Assembly (NCBI GenBank): GCA_003326205.1
Contig: LWTK01000063.1
Span: 1 to 37,277, forward strand
Length of the DNA stretch: 37,277 bases
Direction: 5' to 3'
Source of the DNA: Nostoc sp. ATCC 43529
GTDB taxonomy: Bacteria; Cyanobacteriota; Cyanobacteriia; Cyanobacteriales; Nostocaceae
The translations under genes and the position numbers were made by a program. Positions 7,168-16,213 of this stretch are shown one piece after another. The notes under the pieces were generated by a model. The model worked only from the letters and a program-made list of their open reading frames with translations, was not told the origin of the DNA and searched no databases. Every line of letters starts with the position of its first letter. The stretch's first letter is position 1.

Positions 7168-8511
7168 ATGGATGTACTAAAACGTCGCATTGGTCTTGAG
7201 CAAGAGTTCTTTCTAGTATATGAGACGGGTGAAATCAGTAATCGCGCAGATGAATTTTTAGAGGCTTGTCATTTAGCCGCACAAGCACAAGCAGTAAAGC
7301 CGCAGTATTTTGTCCCAGAGTTCGTCAAGAATATGGTGGAAATTAACACTGCGCCGGCGTATAGTGCCACAGATTTAGCAAAAGAATATCTGAGAAATTT
7401 GAAACTAGCGATCGCTGTAGCCCGACAGATGAATTTAAGGCTGTATCCTCAATCGAGCTACCCCTTACATATCATGCCAGTCATGCGCGACCAACTCAAT
7501 TATCATATCCAAGCGCGGACTGTCGGTTACGATAAATTTTTACACGCTGGCAAATGTACGGGTACGCACGTACATCTAGAAGTGCCAGCAGGAGTTATTG
7601 ATTCTCGCGTGGTAGTGTCTTACAATTCAAATGCCGCAGAGCGAGAAGAACTACTAAATATTTATAATTTAGCTACAGCCTTCGACTCAGCATTGATTTG
7701 CTTAACGCGATCGTGTCCGTTTTATGAAGGACGAGCGATCGGATTAGCCATGCACACAATTCGTTATCGTGGTAGCGAAACCTTTGACTGGGAAGGAGTT
7801 TACACTCATTTACAGTCTGTCGGTGGATTGATGCCTTATGCTGACAGTGTTGAAACCTTAGTTGAAAACCAGTTCGCTCGCTATTATGCTTGGTTGCAAG
7901 CAATGGACAAAGCTGGAGTTGAGCGTCATCTTTTCAAACAAGCGGGAGGAAGCTTACTTAAATCAGCTTGGAACCCAATTCGACTCAACAAACTCGGCAC
8001 AGTAGAAATTAGATGTATTGATAGCAACTTTCCCTCAGTGATAATTTCTGTCATCGCACTTTTAGAAAAAGCTGCTCGTCGCGTCAGAACAGAACAACTA
8101 AAAGTCATGCCAAGTAAAGAAGTTGATACATTCCAGCTGAGTGGAAATCATCTTTGGGTGCCAGATTTTGAGTATTTAAATGGCCAATTACTGTATGCTG
8201 CTGCTACAGAAGGAGTCAAGCATCCCAAAGTCAAAGCTTACGTAGATTCTGTTTTAGAGTTTGCCATTACAGAAGGCGGCGAAGGAACCAAGTATTTAAC
8301 AAAATTGAGAGCAGAACTAGAGCAATATCAAAGTATCGAAGCGAAAATTCTGGAAGAATTTACCCCTGCAACTGCGGAACTCTCACGAGACCAAGGCTTG
8401 CGTTTAGTGCGGGAGTGCTGCGACAAGTTAGAAGCGCAGGTTTCATCTTTAGATAGGGAAGATCCTTTAACAGCCTTAGATAAACTCACATTTACGAACA
8501 GTGAGTTCTAA
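7168..8511 (+). CDS. Glutamate-cysteine ligase family protein (GCS2/YbdK-like)
   Basis: 447 residues. The opening RRIGLEQEFFLV (6-17) with Glu11 and Glu13, VEIN at 57-60, GTHVHLEVP at 132-140 and later GTVEIRCID form the metal/ATP and substrate site of the GCS2 glutamine-synthetase-like fold. It would join a carboxylate (often glutamate) to an amine with ATP. It does not look like the well-known cyanobacterial GshA, so the amine may not be cysteine. The downstream plus-strand neighbour is a deoxyhypusine-synthase-like gene 350 bases away, which hints at a polyamine or related amine (inference). It is divergent from the P450; the promoter probably lies in 7020-7167. Confidence 0.75.
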   Translation: MDVLKRRIGLEQEFFLVYETGEISNRADEFLEACHLAAQAQAVKPQYFVPEFVKNMVEINTAPAYSATDLAKEYLRNLKLAIAVARQMNLRLYPQSSYPLHIMPVMRDQLNYHIQARTVGYDKFLHAGKCTGTHVHLEVPAGVIDSRVVVSYNSNAAEREELLNIYNLATAFDSALICLTRSCPFYEGRAIGLAMHTIRYRGSETFDWEGVYTHLQSVGGLMPYADSVETLVENQFARYYAWLQAMDKAGVERHLFKQAGGSLLKSAWNPIRLNKLGTVEIRCIDSNFPSVIISVIALLEKAARRVRTEQLKVMPSKEVDTFQLSGNHLWVPDFEYLNGQLLYAAATEGVKHPKVKAYVDSVLEFAITEGGEGTKYLTKLRAELEQYQSIEAKILEEFTPATAELSRDQGLRLVRECCDKLEAQVSSLDREDPLTALDKLTFTNSEF

Positions 8512-8861
8512 ATACAGCATAATTCAGGAGCAAAGGCGCAGACGCTCCGCCGAGGCGTCAAAATTCAGAATTAAGATAAGCTTTATTGAATATTTGCAGC
8601 TGACTCCAAATCATCATCCAGTACCTTTAAGTATTTTTGCAGCGCCGACTAAGCTGAATCTTTCATTGAAGATTATCAAACAGCCTAATTAAAGTTAAAT
8701 TTATATCAATTAAAATTTCGTTCTTCTATGGAGTGTTTATACTCATTTTTTAATTAGTTGCGCTTTTTTGATAAACTAGTATAATTCTTAACTCCCAACT
8801 CCGAACCCAGTACTTTGCTATAACATTAGATTCGGCGTGTTTACTGTTCAGGAGTGCCAAA
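8512..8861. other. Spacer, no gene seen
   Basis: A short GC-rich dyad GACGCTCCGCCGAGGCGTC lies near 8541-8559; the rest is AT-rich. A 63-codon plus-strand frame covers the first part but crosses repeat sequence and shows no domain. The last ~100 bases lead to a good Shine-Dalgarno (CAGGAG) before the next gene. Confidence 0.5.
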
Positions 8862-10034
8862 ATGTCTAAACAGCTGGGTCAAAAAATCGCACCCACACCT
8901 ATATCTAATGATATTGGCGTGGTGGATTTAATTGATAATTACTTCACTGCCTACAACTCAGCACGTTTGCGCGAAATCTGCCAACTACTCAGCCGCGATG
9001 TGCTAACAGAAGGTGTCACCGTGGGAGTTAGCCTTTCCGGTGCAATGACACCAGCGGGATTTGGGGTTTCAGCACTTGCACCTTTAATTCGCAACGGCTT
9101 TATTGACTGGATGATTAGCACTGGTGCAAATCTTTACCACGATATGCATTATGGTTTGGGTTTTGAACTGTTTGCTGGTAATCCGTTTTTAGATGACGTG
9201 AAACTGCGTCAACAAGGCACAATTCGGATTTATGACATTATCTTTGGCTACGATGTACTGTTGGAAACCGATGCTTTTATCCGCAAGATTCTGCAAGCAG
9301 AACCTTTCCAAAAACGCATGGGAACCGCTGAGTTTCACCATTTACTAGGTAAGTATGTCCGGGAAGTAGAAAAGCAATTGGGTGTGCAGAATTCTTGCTT
9401 GCTAGCTACGGCTTATGAATATGGCGTACCGATTTATACTTCTTCTCCTGGAGATAGTTCTATCGGTATGAACGTAGCAGCTTTGGCATTAGAAGGTTCG
9501 CAATTAGTATTAGATCCTTCAATTGACGTGAACGAGACAGCCGCGATCGCTTACAATGCCCGTGAAGGAGAAGGGAAAAGTGCTGCTGTCATTCTCGGTG
9601 GTGGTAGTCCTAAAAACTTTTTGCTACAAACACAACCGCAAATTCACGAAGTATTAGGACTAGAAGAACGGGGACATGATTACTTTGTGCAATTTACCGA
9701 TGCTCGTCCAGATACAGGTGGTTTGTCTGGGGCAACCCCATCGGAAGCCGTGAGTTGGGGTAAGATTGACCCAGAAGAATTACCTAACACAATTGTTTGT
9801 TACACAGATAGCACCATCGCTTTACCACTGGTAACAGCATACGTCCTCAACAGGTGCCAACCTCGTCCCCTAAAACGCTTGTATGACAAACGAGAAGCCA
9901 TGTTAGAGAAACTGCAAACAGATTATTTAGCAGCCAAAACTCAACCATCAGATCGAGTTCCAACAGCCGTAGCTGAAAATGCTTCACAGGCAACAGCTAC
10001 TTATCCTTGCGGTAGGTTGATTCCGAATACGTAG
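8862..10034 (+). CDS. Deoxyhypusine synthase-like protein, probable polyamine enzyme
   Basis: 390 residues. The start at 8862 has AGGAG ten bases upstream. The C-terminal half carries GGGSPKNFLLQ (247-257) with the candidate catalytic Lys251, followed by ARPDTGGLSGATPSEAVSWGKI (281-302), the hallmark of deoxyhypusine synthases. Bacteria have no eIF5A, and bacterial members of this family are thought to make homospermidine by NAD-dependent aminobutyl transfer from one polyamine to another. Nostocales are known for homospermidine, which fits. Whether this copy is the main homospermidine synthase or a specialised relative cannot be told. It follows the carboxylate-amine ligase on the same strand, perhaps as a loose functional pair. 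Confidence 0.8.
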   Translation: MSKQLGQKIAPTPISNDIGVVDLIDNYFTAYNSARLREICQLLSRDVLTEGVTVGVSLSGAMTPAGFGVSALAPLIRNGFIDWMISTGANLYHDMHYGLGFELFAGNPFLDDVKLRQQGTIRIYDIIFGYDVLLETDAFIRKILQAEPFQKRMGTAEFHHLLGKYVREVEKQLGVQNSCLLATAYEYGVPIYTSSPGDSSIGMNVAALALEGSQLVLDPSIDVNETAAIAYNAREGEGKSAAVILGGGSPKNFLLQTQPQIHEVLGLEERGHDYFVQFTDARPDTGGLSGATPSEAVSWGKIDPEELPNTIVCYTDSTIALPLVTAYVLNRCQPRPLKRLYDKREAMLEKLQTDYLAAKTQPSDRVPTAVAENASQATATYPCGRLIPNT

Positions 10035-10055
10035 GAATTGGGCTTCAAGGGGCAA

Positions 10056-10190
10056 AGGGCAGAGGAAGCAGGGGAGACAAATGAATTCAAAATTCAAAAT
10101 TCACGCATTAAAGAACTTCTGCCTCCTGCCTCCTGCCTTCTGCCTTCTGCCTCCTGCCTTCTGCCTCCTCTTTTCCCCATGCCCCATACC
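10056..10190. repeat. TGCCTCC/TGCCTTC variable tandem repeat with conserved flank
   Basis: About ten heptamers of TGCCTCC or TGCCTTC (10122-10170) follow a non-tandem lead-in (GGGGAGACAAAT ... CACGCATTAAAGAACTTC). The same lead-in and heptamers occur in reverse orientation at 25379-25560. The tract ends directly at the stop of the PAS/GAF gene. Confidence 0.9.
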
Positions 10191-11900
10191 CTATTCGCTT
10201 TTTTCTGCTGCTAATTGCTGAGTAACATTGCGAAAAATTCCATGAGTAGCGACTGGATGACCTTCGATAAATTTACCGTTAATGTTACCTTCTAAAAATA
10301 TCGTTTCACGGTTTTTGGTAATGAATGCGGCTTTGATTTGCTCTTGTTTTTCTCCACAAAGCACGCGATAAAACTTTTGCCAACAGTATTGTCTAAACTC
10401 TGGATGTATAATATCAAAGACATTCAAAGAAGCAATTTCAGCTTCGCTATATCCAAAAGCTTCTCGCCATGCGCGATTCACATATAAAAAACGACCATAA
10501 GCATTCACAGCTTGAATCAAATCATTAGCATTTTCAAAGAAATCTCGATATCGTTGTTCGCTTTCAACAAGGGCGATTTCTGCTTGCTTGCGTTTGATAA
10601 ACTGAGCGATTTGGCTACCAATAGAACCTACCATTTCCAACAGTTCTGGATCTTTTGCTTGGATGTCTCGGCTAAAGAAAACCATCACCCCTAAGATTTC
10701 ATTATCGTCTAAGATGGGAAAACCAAAAGCTGCATGTAATCCAGCTTCAACAGCAGGTTGCGATCGCCTTTTGTCTCCATCTTGTGTGATATCCTCAGTC
10801 CACAGGGGCGATCGTTGAATCCAAATTTCACCAGGTAACCCAACACCAGGAGTATATGTAGTTTGCCACGTAACTGCTTTAAACTCTCTACTAGAAACTA
10901 CTCGACTTGACCAAATTTCCACACACCTTAATACTGCATTGACACTGTGTCTTTTGACTGAAGTACCGATATATTGGCTTGGTGTCCAAAGTTCGCCTAA
11001 ATCCCATCCCAGGTTTTGACAAATCGACCCCAAAATCTGAGGAATTACCTGCTTTATACTCTGTGATTCTGATAATATGCGAGTGATAGCATACTGGGCA
11101 CTTGTACGCTGTTCCCGTCGCTGTCGAGCAGTAATATCTCGACCGATGTAAACAATATCTTCTAGTCCTTCTGTTCCTTTGGAAATCACCGAACAAGAAA
11201 AAGCAATCAACCGCTTTTCTCGCGTTTTGGTTCTACAAACTACCTCTAAATTCTGAAAACTTTGCTTAGCAGCAAAATGCTGATAAATTGCTTTGATTAC
11301 TACTTGGTCGTCAACTATTAATGAAATAGGTTGATTAATTAATTCTTCTTGAGTAAAACCAAATAATTCTTCAGCAGCATGATTGACTTTGATGATTGTT
11401 CCCAAGTTACTAGTTACTAAAAAAGCATCTGCCATTGAAGCGATTACTTGTTCCATGTAACTTTTACAAGTTATTAAAGCACTGGATAGCAAATTTGCTT
11501 CATTAGTTTGCTGTGCCAACTTTTGTTTTAAAACAATTTTATCAGTAACATCCTCAATCAGTACGATTAATCTATTTTCAAGTTTTTCATGTTGTTCGCC
11601 GATAATATATATATCTATAAATAAATGAGATTTTTGGTTTGAACCTCGTCTAACCCCTTGTAATTCAAAAACTTCTTGCTTGCCGTACAAAATAGCTTTT
11701 AAAATATCTTCAAGTCCAATCAATTCAGGAAAGCTTAGCCGGATATCTTTACCCTGTGTCGCCTCCTCAGGGCGATGTGCAAACTGTTGCGCTTGATCGG
11801 ATATATTTATAATGCAAAAATTATCATCCAATTCCAAGCGTTCAAATTTATGTGGGAAAGAAGGTTTATTTAAAATCCGGCCTAATACTTGGTCTTTCAT
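10191..11900 (-). CDS. PAS-PAS-GAF-PAS sensor protein without an output domain
   Basis: 569 residues from the ATG at 11900 (MKDQVLGRILNK); an upstream TTG at 11936 is also in frame. An N-terminal PAS-like region (~15-130) precedes a PAS domain around 145-260 with IKVNHAAEELFGFTQEEL and a PAC-type ending DIVYIGRDITARQ. A GAF domain follows (~265-440, GLGELWTP-like and LPGEIWIQRSPLW segments), then a PAS domain (~455-565) ending GIFRNVTQQLAAEKSE. The protein stops exactly at the end of this last PAC. No histidine kinase, GGDEF or other output domain follows, though this architecture nearly always has one. The stop abuts a heptamer repeat tract, so it may be a 3'-truncated kinase. No recognised effector gene is adjacent. 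Confidence 0.8.
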   Translation of the reverse strand: MKDQVLGRILNKPSFPHKFERLELDDNFCIINISDQAQQFAHRPEEATQGKDIRLSFPELIGLEDILKAILYGKQEVFELQGVRRGSNQKSHLFIDIYIIGEQHEKLENRLIVLIEDVTDKIVLKQKLAQQTNEANLLSSALITCKSYMEQVIASMADAFLVTSNLGTIIKVNHAAEELFGFTQEELINQPISLIVDDQVVIKAIYQHFAAKQSFQNLEVVCRTKTREKRLIAFSCSVISKGTEGLEDIVYIGRDITARQRREQRTSAQYAITRILSESQSIKQVIPQILGSICQNLGWDLGELWTPSQYIGTSVKRHSVNAVLRCVEIWSSRVVSSREFKAVTWQTTYTPGVGLPGEIWIQRSPLWTEDITQDGDKRRSQPAVEAGLHAAFGFPILDDNEILGVMVFFSRDIQAKDPELLEMVGSIGSQIAQFIKRKQAEIALVESEQRYRDFFENANDLIQAVNAYGRFLYVNRAWREAFGYSEAEIASLNVFDIIHPEFRQYCWQKFYRVLCGEKQEQIKAAFITKNRETIFLEGNINGKFIEGHPVATHGIFRNVTQQLAAEKSE

Positions 11901-11936
11901 TGTGGTGTGGAAGCAGGCTTGAGGCTGACCTTGCAA

Positions 11937-13191
11937 AATGAGGGTTTAGAGGAAACAGAAGATGTCAGAACTGCAAATTCACTATTTTATAAGTCAGAAT
12001 TAAGAAGGCTTTAGGATCAAAGCTTAATAACTTCAATAAAATCAGTAAGCTATAGCAATCCGATTTGATTTGGAGAATAACTCGTAGAGGTAAGGGACTG
12101 GGGACTGGGAAGAAGGAATAAAAGTAAGTGTACTGAGTTTTGTCCAAAAATCAAATATGAGTCCTATATAGCAGTCCTAAATCATTTGTGAAAATTATAT
12201 ATCTCTTTCTTCTTTTTGACCTTTGCGTCCTTCTCTAACGAGACGCTTCTCTACGAGAGGCTTCGCCAACGCGAAGGCGTTCTTGGCGGTAGCCTGCGGC
12301 AAGCCGCTTTGCGTCTACGTTTCCTTATCCATATTTTTCACGACTCATTTAGGATTGCTATATATAACCATTGATGTTCTAAATGTTCTGTATTTCGACC
12401 ACTGACCGGATCGACAGAAACTTCTCCGGCTTTGCTCCTGAATCCTGGCTAGAAAATTTCAGTAAAGAAAAACAAAAAATTTTAGCTATTGCTATGTGAG
12501 ATTATCATCTCATCAACAATTAATCACACAGGAATCAGAAATAACAATTAATAATTCAGCACTGCTGATGACTCTTTAACTATTCTTCCAAATGTTTGGA
12601 CAACACACAAGGCTGTCGAGTCATAATTTACAGAAGCTCGTAATACTCAGTTTTTTTACTTAAATTTATATTAATTGATTAAGTGTACTATATTTTGATT
12701 ACCAACTCCGTGTGGTTACTGGAAAACGACTCCTAGTAATTCTTTGAGTCAGGCGATCGCAATTGAGTAAGGAAGTCGGCGTCAATAAGTATCGTTGGCA
12801 ATAGGCAATGAGAATGCTTTTAGGCTAATTTATTTTTCTGAACATTGTTGGATTTGATTATGTCAACTTACTTAAGAGATAGTAAATAGAGTTTAGATTC
12901 ATCATCTGTGCCTTTTGGAGTATTGACAATAAATTATGAATTTGTATTTATCAAAACTTGTTCTCCCAAAGTCCCAAATAACTTTAATCTTACTAATACC
13001 TTTTGATTGTTGACTGTTGAGAGGCAGTTGCTAAGAAAGCTGGTTCCGCGTTAGCGGTACAAGCCTCTTAACCCGTCCAACGCACTGGTTCCCGTTGACT
13101 GAGGAGTTATTCGCCTTGTCTCCCTTGTCTTTACTCCCCGCAAGTCGCAAACTACGCCAAAATTTAAATAAACGCGATCGCACTTACCAAA
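11937..13191. other. 1.25-kb gene-free stretch with interspersed repeats
   Basis: No convincing gene on either strand. The main structured part is 12222-12320, GC-rich and full of nested dyads (AACGCGAAGGCGTT, CTTCTCTACGAGAGG, GCCTGCGGCAAGCCG), typical of dispersed cyanobacterial repeats. A further repeat-like stretch lies at 13040-13090 (GGTTCCGCGTTAGCGGTACAAG). Short frames over these repeats are not coding. A HIP1-like site at 13174 is 18 bases before the VOC gene. Confidence 0.6.
12222..12320. repeat. Interspersed GC-rich dyad repeat
   Basis: Nested short inverted repeats in an otherwise AT-rich region, with fragments of similar wording near 5560-5615, 14448-14472 and 36880-36905. No coding content. 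Confidence 0.6.
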
Positions 13192-13551
13192 ATGCAGATT
13201 ACCCAAAGTCTTCATACAGCAATTCTCGTGACTGACTTAGAACGCTCTGAACACTTTTATGGCACAGTATTGGGATTAACCAAAATAAATCGTTCTCTAA
13301 AATACGCTGGCGCATGGTATCAAGTCGGCAACTATCAAATTCACCTCATAGTTGCACCGACTGTCCCCACCGAAAACCCAAACGAAAAATGGGGACGCAA
13401 CCCCCACGTCGCTTTCTCAGTCGCTAACTTGGACGCTGCAAAACAAGAGTTGCTTGATCGTAATTATCCCATTCAACCCAGTGCCTCAGGCCGCCCTGCT
13501 CTGTTTACTCAAGATCCAGATGGGAATATTATCGAGCTGAGTCAACAGTGA
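13192..13551 (+). CDS. VOC-superfamily protein (glyoxalase/dioxygenase fold)
   Basis: 119 residues: HTAILVTDLERSEHFYGTVLGL at the N-terminus and GRPALFTQDPDGNIIEL at the C-terminus are the two halves of a VOC beta-alpha-beta-beta-beta module. Candidate metal ligands are His8, His58 (IHLI) and Glu116 in the terminal IIELSQQ. This single-module size is usual for lactoylglutathione-lyase-like or ring-cleavage relatives. Substrate unknown. It stands alone, with no clear operon partner; the next gene starts 125 bases downstream after a hairpin. Confidence 0.8.
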   Translation: MQITQSLHTAILVTDLERSEHFYGTVLGLTKINRSLKYAGAWYQVGNYQIHLIVAPTVPTENPNEKWGRNPHVAFSVANLDAAKQELLDRNYPIQPSASGRPALFTQDPDGNIIELSQQ

Positions 13552-13611
13552 GAGCGAGTGGAGAGAGTGTTGACTAAGTTTTGAATGTCAGTTGAGTTTA
13601 ACGGGCGAAAT

Positions 13612-13638
13612 GTTAGGTAGAGGAAAATTTTACCTAAC
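13612..13638. promoter_or_regulatory. Inverted repeat GTTAGGTA ... TACCTAAC
   Basis: Eight-base perfect arms at 13612-13619 and 13631-13638 with an 11-base loop. It lies ~60 bases after the VOC stop and ~40 bases before the next start. It lacks a T tract, so it may be an operator or RNA hairpin rather than a terminator. Confidence 0.4.
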
Positions 13639-13675
13639 AAATTACTAAAAAATTATGTCTTCAAAGGTGAATTTT

Positions 13676-14302
13676 ATGAGTTTTTTCAGAAAGATATTTG
13701 GCCCAAGTAAAGAAGAAGTTTGGCGACAGTTTTGTGATGAAATTGGTGGTGATTTTATCGTGGGAGGCTTCTGGCGAGGAAGCGATAAAGTTCAAGTTAA
13801 ATATCAAGAATGGACAATCACCCTGGATACCTACATAGTGAATAATTCTAATGGAGAAAGTAGTACTAGTACCACGTATACAAGAATTAGAGCGCCTTAT
13901 ATTAGCAGGGACGGTTTTAGGTTCAAAATTTATCGTAAAAATATCTTGAGTAATATTTGGAAGTTATTTGGCATGGAAGACTTGAATGTTGGAGATTCAG
14001 AATTTGACCGTGATTTTATCATTCATGGTAACAATAAATTTCAAGCAGAACAATTATTTTCTAACACACAAATTCGTACTTTGATTAAAGCTCAACCACA
14101 CATTAATATTATAGTTAAAGATGATGAAGGGTTCTTTGGTACAAAGTTTCCCCCAGAAGTAGACGAACTATACTTCGAGGTGGGATATGCGATCAAAGAT
14201 GTCCAACAGCTTAAATCTCTGTTTGAACTGTTTGCAGAGATACTCCACGAACTTTGTTATATTGGTTCAGCGTACAAAAACGATCCAAAAGTCATTTTAT
14301 AA
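13676..14302 (+). CDS. Hypothetical protein
   Basis: 208 residues from the ATG at 13676 (MSFFRKIFGPSKEEVWRQFC), preceded by AAAGGTG at proper spacing; an ATG at 13655 would add seven residues but has a poorer ribosome site. No signal peptide, membrane segment or known catalytic motif is evident. It is a mixed alpha/beta cytoplasmic protein with an aromatic-rich first half (GGFWRG, YQEWTITLDTY) and a C-terminal helix (LKSLFELFAEILHELCYIG). I do not recognise the family. It is followed after 36 bases by the recombinase gene on the same strand, possibly co-transcribed. Confidence 0.7.
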   Translation: MSFFRKIFGPSKEEVWRQFCDEIGGDFIVGGFWRGSDKVQVKYQEWTITLDTYIVNNSNGESSTSTTYTRIRAPYISRDGFRFKIYRKNILSNIWKLFGMEDLNVGDSEFDRDFIIHGNNKFQAEQLFSNTQIRTLIKAQPHINIIVKDDEGFFGTKFPPEVDELYFEVGYAIKDVQQLKSLFELFAEILHELCYIGSAYKNDPKVIL

Positions 14303-14338
14303 TTTCTTGTAGGTTGTCCTATGAGTGTCCAATGACTA

Positions 14339-15655
14339 ATGAAAATCATTGCTTACTCTTACACTAATCCACTATTAGAATCTGCTCCCGATCAAGCCGA
14401 TTGGGGATGGGAGGTGGATCGGGTTTATGAAGATTTGGGCAAGCGAGAGTCCTTCGGACACGCTACGCGATCGCAATTACAAAAATTACTTACAGATTGC
14501 CAAACTGAAGATGTAGATTATCTGCTGATTCGTCGCTTGGAAGAATTAGGCGATACTCTAGAAGAAGTAAGCGATCGCCTCAATGAACTCGAAGCGATGG
14601 GAGTAGCGGTAATTGCCACAGAACAACCCTACACCTCAGAAAATTCTCCTCTTGGCGCTGACTTGCTGAATTTGCTACACACAATCCAACGCGAACAACG
14701 CAGTCGTCGCATCCGCCAGGGACACGCCCGCAATCGTCTTGACGCTGCACCACCACCCGGTAAAGTTCCCTACGGCTATCGCAGAGGTAAGGGAAAATAT
14801 ACCATTGACCGCAGTACTTCACCAGTGGTGAAGGATTTTTTTGACCATTTTTTACTCTACGGTTCCTTGCGAGGTTCAGTCCGTTATTTGGCGAAGAAAT
14901 ATGGCAAGAAAATTTCTGTTACCACTGGACGCCGTTGGTTAACTAATCCAGTTTATCGCGGCAATACAGCTTACCAAAATGGTGAAATTATCTCCGACAC
15001 CCATATTCCCATCATTTCTAAGGAAGAAGCTGCCCAAGTTGACCGACTTTTACGGCGTAATAGTCGTTTACCACCCCGCACCGCTAGTGCGCCGCGTTCT
15101 TTAGCTGGGTTGGTTGTTTGTGGCGAGTGTCAATTACATCTGACGGTTACCCGTGTCACCCAACGCAACCAAAACCAAGAGTATCTGTATTTACGTTGTC
15201 TTACCTGTCCTCGACGCCCTAAGTGTGCAGGTATTCCTTATCAAGAGGTTTTAGAACAGACAATTGAAACTGTTTGCCGCGATTTACCCTTAGCAGTAGC
15301 GGGAATGAATTTTCCCCAATTGGATGCAGTTAAGGATAGTTTAGGTGAAGCGATCGCTCGTCAACAAGAAATACTCACTCAGTTACCCACTTTAATTGAA
15401 ACTGGAATTTTGGATACCGAAACAGCAAAATTAAGAGCTTATAAACTCCGCACAGAAATTTCTGCACTCGAAGCTAAGTTGGCAATTCTCCCCCCCGTTA
15501 ATTTGCGTTCTGTTGCTGTCGCTGTTTCTATTCCGCAATTCTGGTTAGATTTGTCCGAAACAGAACGACGATTTTACTTTCGAGAATTCATTAAAGAAAT
15601 TGAAATTGTTCGCCAAGAACAAAAATGGCACTTGCAAGTTATTTTTATTTTTTAA
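14339..15655 (+). CDS. Large serine recombinase relative with degraded catalytic motifs
   Basis: 438 residues in the order of a large serine recombinase: an N-terminal resolvase-like domain (1-125), a recombinase domain (~135-245, PPGKVPYGYRRG ... NPVYRGNTAYQNG), a zinc ribbon (Cys261, Cys264, Cys287, Cys290) and a C-terminal coiled-coil-like region. The usual YxRVS catalytic motif reads YSYTN (6-10), with Asn where the nucleophilic Ser should be. The RLxRLxR motif reads RLEELGD (66-72), losing two Arg. Strand cleavage therefore looks impossible by the canonical route, although DNA binding may remain. It may be a domesticated DNA-binding protein. No att-like sites or excision element are evident around it. 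Confidence 0.75.
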   Translation: MKIIAYSYTNPLLESAPDQADWGWEVDRVYEDLGKRESFGHATRSQLQKLLTDCQTEDVDYLLIRRLEELGDTLEEVSDRLNELEAMGVAVIATEQPYTSENSPLGADLLNLLHTIQREQRSRRIRQGHARNRLDAAPPPGKVPYGYRRGKGKYTIDRSTSPVVKDFFDHFLLYGSLRGSVRYLAKKYGKKISVTTGRRWLTNPVYRGNTAYQNGEIISDTHIPIISKEEAAQVDRLLRRNSRLPPRTASAPRSLAGLVVCGECQLHLTVTRVTQRNQNQEYLYLRCLTCPRRPKCAGIPYQEVLEQTIETVCRDLPLAVAGMNFPQLDAVKDSLGEAIARQQEILTQLPTLIETGILDTETAKLRAYKLRTEISALEAKLAILPPVNLRSVAVAVSIPQFWLDLSETERRFYFREFIKEIEIVRQEQKWHLQVIFIF

Positions 15656-16213
15656 GAATTCAGAATTCAGAATTCAGCAGTCCGGAGTACTGTAAGATTC
15701 ATACAGCAGAATTTATAATTATAATAGACATCTCTAGAAATTAAATATGCGTTACCCAGAACCCTTGTAGAGACGTAGCACTGCTACGTCTCTACATTGT
15801 TTTTTTCTTGGAGACATAGATAACGCACCAACCAAAGGTTTTGATGTATTACTTTCGGCGATCGCACAACTCTTGATTCTGAGTTCTGACTTCTGACTTC
15901 TACTATGTAATCTTCTCATGCTAGTAGTAACAAAAAGCTGGATAAAATATTAGACAATGTAGATTTATTTACAGGATATAGCAGAAGAATTAAGCCAGTT
16001 TTTATACGCATTATTTTTAGCTTTTATCTATAAAAATGATCGTTAAATAATTAAAATAAATTTCCCGGAAAAATAGTACTAATTAAAGAAAGTTGAGTTA
16101 ATCTTGGAAACTAGCAATCGTTAAGAACAGACGTTGTTACTGGGTGACAACATTGGAGATTCACTTTGATCTCTATGTAATCAAACCAGCAAGTAAAATG
16201 ATTACCAGAGAAT
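15656..16213. other. Spacer with short repeats, no gene seen
   Basis: Begins with AATTCAG repeats (15656-15676). A perfect inverted repeat is at 15766-15796. The remainder to 16213 is AT-rich with no coding frame; the promoter of the GT39 gene probably lies in its last 150 bases. Confidence 0.55.
15766..15796. repeat. Perfect 15-base inverted repeat (TGTAGAGACGTAGCA)
   Basis: TGTAGAGACGTAGCA at 15766-15780 and its exact complement at 15782-15796, separated by one base. It follows the recombinase by ~110 bases and has no T tract; a dispersed palindromic repeat is more likely than a terminator. Confidence 0.75.

Noticed and set aside
8501..8692. 63-codon frame after the ligase gene
   Set aside because: It overlaps the ligase end and a GC-rich dyad repeat, has no ribosome site and no domain.
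12223..12405. 60-codon plus-strand frame
   Set aside because: It runs across the interspersed dyad repeat and is rich in Arg/Cys from repeat DNA; not coding.
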